Source: Liolophura sinensis (Eukaryota > Mollusca > Polyplacophora > Chitonida > Chitonidae). From it: a stretch of DNA of 64,000 nt. Below are positions 61,501 to 64,000 of this stretch, piece by piece (positions within the stretch are counted from its first letter, which is position 1; each line of letters opens with the position of its first letter). Where the stretch lies: contig NC_088302.1 of the NCBI RefSeq assembly GCF_032854445.1, positions 17,231,338 through 17,295,337 of the forward strand, in the 5' to 3' direction. Under the pieces are notes generated by a model. That model searched no databases and was not told where the DNA came from. It saw nothing but the letters and a program-made list of their open reading frames with translations. The position numbers and the translations under genes are program-made.

Positions 61501-63608
61501 TCATCCCTTTTGTGTTGTAAGAGTAAACATAACTCTGAATATGGCGAAAATGAATATGGCGCAGTACTTTCTTTTGTATGCATATTTTATATCTAGCATA
61601 TAAAAAATTTACCATCATGGCTGATTTTTTTTTAGATTATCCTTAGGTACCGCATGATTTCTGCCCCATCTACAACAGGATATGACAACTCTGACGGTTT
61701 TACAAAAATGAAAGCCCGACGTGACATGCGCGTTACCTGGGTACGTACTACTGTATTCGGGTTTTTATGTCTTAATTTCATCAAACCAATACTGATTACA
61801 ACACATTTCTATGTGTCACAGGTATTTTAAGTACATTTGTCTCTGCGTCCACTCCTGGGGCGGTAGATCCAGGGTCAATCCTGGGTTGAGTCACACTTAA
61901 GACCTTAAAAGAGGAAGTTGTACCTTCCTCGGATGGCATTCAGCATGAAGTTATTTATTTATTTATTTTTTTGATTGGTGTTTTACGCCGTACTCAAGAA
62001 TATTTCACTTATACGAGGGCGGCCAGCATTACGGTGGGAGGAAACCGGGCACAGCCCGGGGGAAACACATGACCATCCGCTGGTTGCTGGCAGACCTTCC
62101 CACTTACGGCCGGAGAGGAAGCCAGCATGAGCTGGACTTGAACACACAGCGACGGCATTGGTGAGAGGCTCCTGGTTCATTACGCTGCGCTAGCGCGCTA
62201 ACCAACTGAGCCACAGAGGCCCCCCTTCAGCATGAAGGGGATAGTGCAACGACTGGTTGACCCTTATCATGGCTTGGGCGGGGCGGCATACCTGCCTTCG
62301 GTAAGGCGTCTCAGTGAAGGAGCACTAGATAAAAGAGCGGTAGAAATCTATCCTGCAACAATGAGGCACATTACATGCACTCTAAGATTTCCTTCGTCGT
62401 CATATGACTGAAAAAATTGTTAAGTACGACGTTAAACCCCAATCACTAACTCATTCTCTCTCCGCGCTTTTGTATAATGCTTTTCTGTATTTTTCACTAT
62501 TCCTCTGTTGGTATTGTTTTAGGTCTTCCGATATAAATTTTTATCATTTTATCATTATTAGTTCATATACTAAGCTCTGCATATGCAAATTCCCCTCTGG
62601 GTTCCATACAGCTTATTGCGAATTATTGCATACATGTACGACAACATTTTGTAACTGTTGAGTAATGTGAACCCCATGATAGCTATGACTTATATATACA
62701 GATTCCATGAATCTCCAAACCTGCTTTTTATAGTCACAGCGTTTTGATCACATGGCCACAGGAACTAAATAACTTAGAAGTACCATACCTAACATTCCAT
62801 ATGAACTCTGTGCTAATTCTGTACTCTGAACTTTTTCGTCAGGCAGCAACAACTAATACCGGTACCTTCAAAAATCTTCCGTTACATCCGTTCCTTGAAA
62901 GATGACGGATTGTATTTTTGCTGATATAATGGCCAGGGATCGCTCTGAGTTCAAATCCAGCTCATGCCGGCTTCGTCTTCGGCTGTATACGTGGAAAGGT
63001 CTGGCAGCAACCTGCACATGGTCGTGGGCTTACTCAGCACTCCTCCCATCATTATTACACCGTCGTATAAGTGAAATATTCTTGAGTACGGCGTTTATTT
63101 ATTATTATCGCACACTTAAGACCCAGCTTAAGATCCAGTACATCTGAAAACCAGTCACCTTCACAATTCTCCACACAATAGAGATGAATTACCTCCCTTG
63201 ACTATGCCTTGTACACAGGCCAAACAACACAAATATATACTGCAGCAATACTGGGTAATTCCTTCACGACACATTCAAGATGAAACCGTTACTAACTGAT
63301 GATATATGTGAATATGGACAAAAGCAGTTTTTTTTAACCTGTTTCAGCTGGTTCTGGTTCAGGTGGGGTCTTTCATCACCGTCTGGACACCTTATGTCGT
63401 GGTTTCGGGCCTCTCCTTGGTATATTCTCTCCCAGTTTGGGTCACTGTCCTCCCAACCATGTTCGCCAAGCTGTCATGCGCAGTCAATCCTATCACATAC
63501 AGTCTACTCAACAGAACCTTCCGGCGCATGTCCAGAGACATTTTATGCAAATGTGCACTGCGCAAAGTTAGCCACAGCTCGGACAAATACCGCCCTACTA
63601 ACAGGTAG
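58520..63608 (+). CDS. Gene E: opsin, tetraopsin group (Opn5/neuropsin- or peropsin-like), complete
   Basis: Exons 58520-58613, 59612-59914, 60415-60650, 61636-61740 and 63363-63608 (TAG at 63606-63608), all GT-AG, give 327 residues and seven membrane spans. A light-sensing GPCR is shown by Lys282 in MFAKLSCAVNPITY, six residues before the NPxxY Asn, which is the retinal Schiff-base site (bovine 296). Cys98 and Cys175 are the disulfide pair. Glu169 lies six before Cys175, the bovine 181 counterion site, whereas the 113-equivalent is Ala101. LNLAVADIGVSLFGYP (TM2) and EMFGTSCSINW (loop 2) recall Opn5/peropsin. VWTPY keeps the TM6 Trp. N-glycosylation sites lie at Asn4 and Asn10, and Cys308 and Cys310 are possible palmitoyl sites. 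Oddities: the D/ERY triad reads Ile-Arg-Tyr (122-124), and the 310-312 tripeptide is NRT. Tandem ATGs at 58520 and 58523 leave the exact start open by one residue. Subfamily needs a phylogeny. Confidence 0.92.
60651..61400 (+). repeat. Minisatellite of about 61 bp copied from the opsin exon 3 / intron 3 junction
   Basis: The unit repeats the last roughly 35 bases of opsin exon 3 (coding LIPLAIIATCYVQ) plus its donor and about 25 intron bases. The donor-equivalent points fall after 60719, 60788, 60849, 60910, 60969, 61030, 61092, 61153, 61213, 61275 and 61337; the real one is after 60650. Eight copies read CAG/GT and three (60910, 61092, 61337) read CGG/GTATAT. The last, degenerate copy fades near 61390. 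Membrane-like open frames across this stretch are echoes of TM5 and not a separate protein. Confidence 0.9.
61850..62455 (+). mobile_element. Second SINE-like family, interrupted by the nested SINE
   Basis: Blocks 'ggcggtagatccagggtcaa', 'gaggaagttgtaccttcct', 'gatagtgcaacgactggtt', 'agcactagataaaagagcg' and 'cgtcgtcatatgactg' end in 'cgttaaaccccaatcac'. The same order occurs at 11,005-11,330. Confidence 0.8.
61951..62225 (-). mobile_element. Same SINE family, full length, nested in another SINE
   Basis: Perfect 12-bp target duplication ttcagcatgaag (61939-61950 and 62226-62237). It interrupts the element described at 61,850-62,455, in opsin intron 4. Confidence 0.93.
62925..63100 (+). mobile_element. 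SINE of the main family, ends lost, in opsin intron 4
   Basis: 'ggatcgctctgagttcaaat' to 'cttgagtacggcgtttattt'. Confidence 0.7.
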
Positions 63609-64000
63609 CTGTAATCTACTATTTGCATTTATTTTAACTTTCTTTCAGTCAAAGAATTTTTATTTTCATGGGAACGGTGGTCCGTTTTGTGGATGGACAA
63701 GGCTGGAGTGATCGACGCAAACAAATCATTTTTGGGAAGTTGCTTTCCCACGTGTGACGTACATGTATAGAAGCGCATGACATATTGATGGAAGACGTGG
63801 AATTCAGCTTAGTCTGCCAAAAATGGCCACAGGAGCGTTGTCATTCGCTTAATGTCACCAAGGCAACATAAACAGACAGAACATGCAGATAGCCCAATCT
63901 ATATTTCATTTTGAACGCCAATTAAGATATAAGGTATCCTGATCGCAGACAGCTGTGCAGTGTCAACCGGTATTGAAATACCGTTATGGAATTTTTACAA
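63609..64000. other. 3' flank of the opsin
   Basis: AT-rich sequence after the stop codon, presumably 3' UTR. No AATAAA occurs before the window ends. Confidence 0.4.

Overview
The window is eukaryotic nuclear DNA from an invertebrate: AT-rich, with short exons joined by GT-AG introns, many tRNA-headed SINEs, MITE-like elements and minisatellites. Gene content (an Opn5/peropsin-like opsin, a BRICHOS type II membrane protein, LRR plus EF-hand proteins) and the abundant SINE with a conserved body ending in a (aaat)n tail point to a marine lophotrochozoan. A mollusc is my best guess, but this is inference and no database search was possible.

Layout. Five multi-exon protein genes could be rebuilt by joining splice-compatible exons. 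(A) 10,803-3,035 on the minus strand is an intact 12-exon gene for a 560-residue RI-type LRR plus two-EF-hand protein resembling LRRC74A/B. (D) 15,828-19,512 on the plus strand is a five-exon gene for a 201-residue type II membrane protein with a BRICHOS domain, a furin-like RKKR site and a 16-residue beta-prone C-terminal peptide. (B) 24,512-34,118 and (C) 43,984-54,163 on the plus strand are two more copies of the LRR/EF-hand gene with matching exon structure. B lacks a frame-preserving donor at exon 7, and C carries two single-base frame disruptions. (E) 58,520-63,608 on the plus strand is a complete five-exon opsin of 327 residues with the retinal-binding lysine.

Between and inside the genes lie about 20 copies of one tRNA-derived SINE (four with clear target-site duplications, one nested in another SINE family), a TTAA-flanked MITE family with a candidate empty site, a GC-rich foldback element, a mariner-like remnant, patches of an 18-bp minisatellite upstream of and inside gene B, and a 4.6-kb array of 78-bp units with an 855-bp higher-order duplication between B and C.

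The most unusual observation is that three introns in three different genes (opsin intron 3, LRR gene C intron 11, LRR gene B intron 6) begin with tandem arrays whose unit is a copy of the preceding exon's tail plus its 5' splice site. Each intron therefore opens with 7-11 decoy donors at 49-61 bp spacing. I know of no named class for this; it is the best candidate here for something undescribed.
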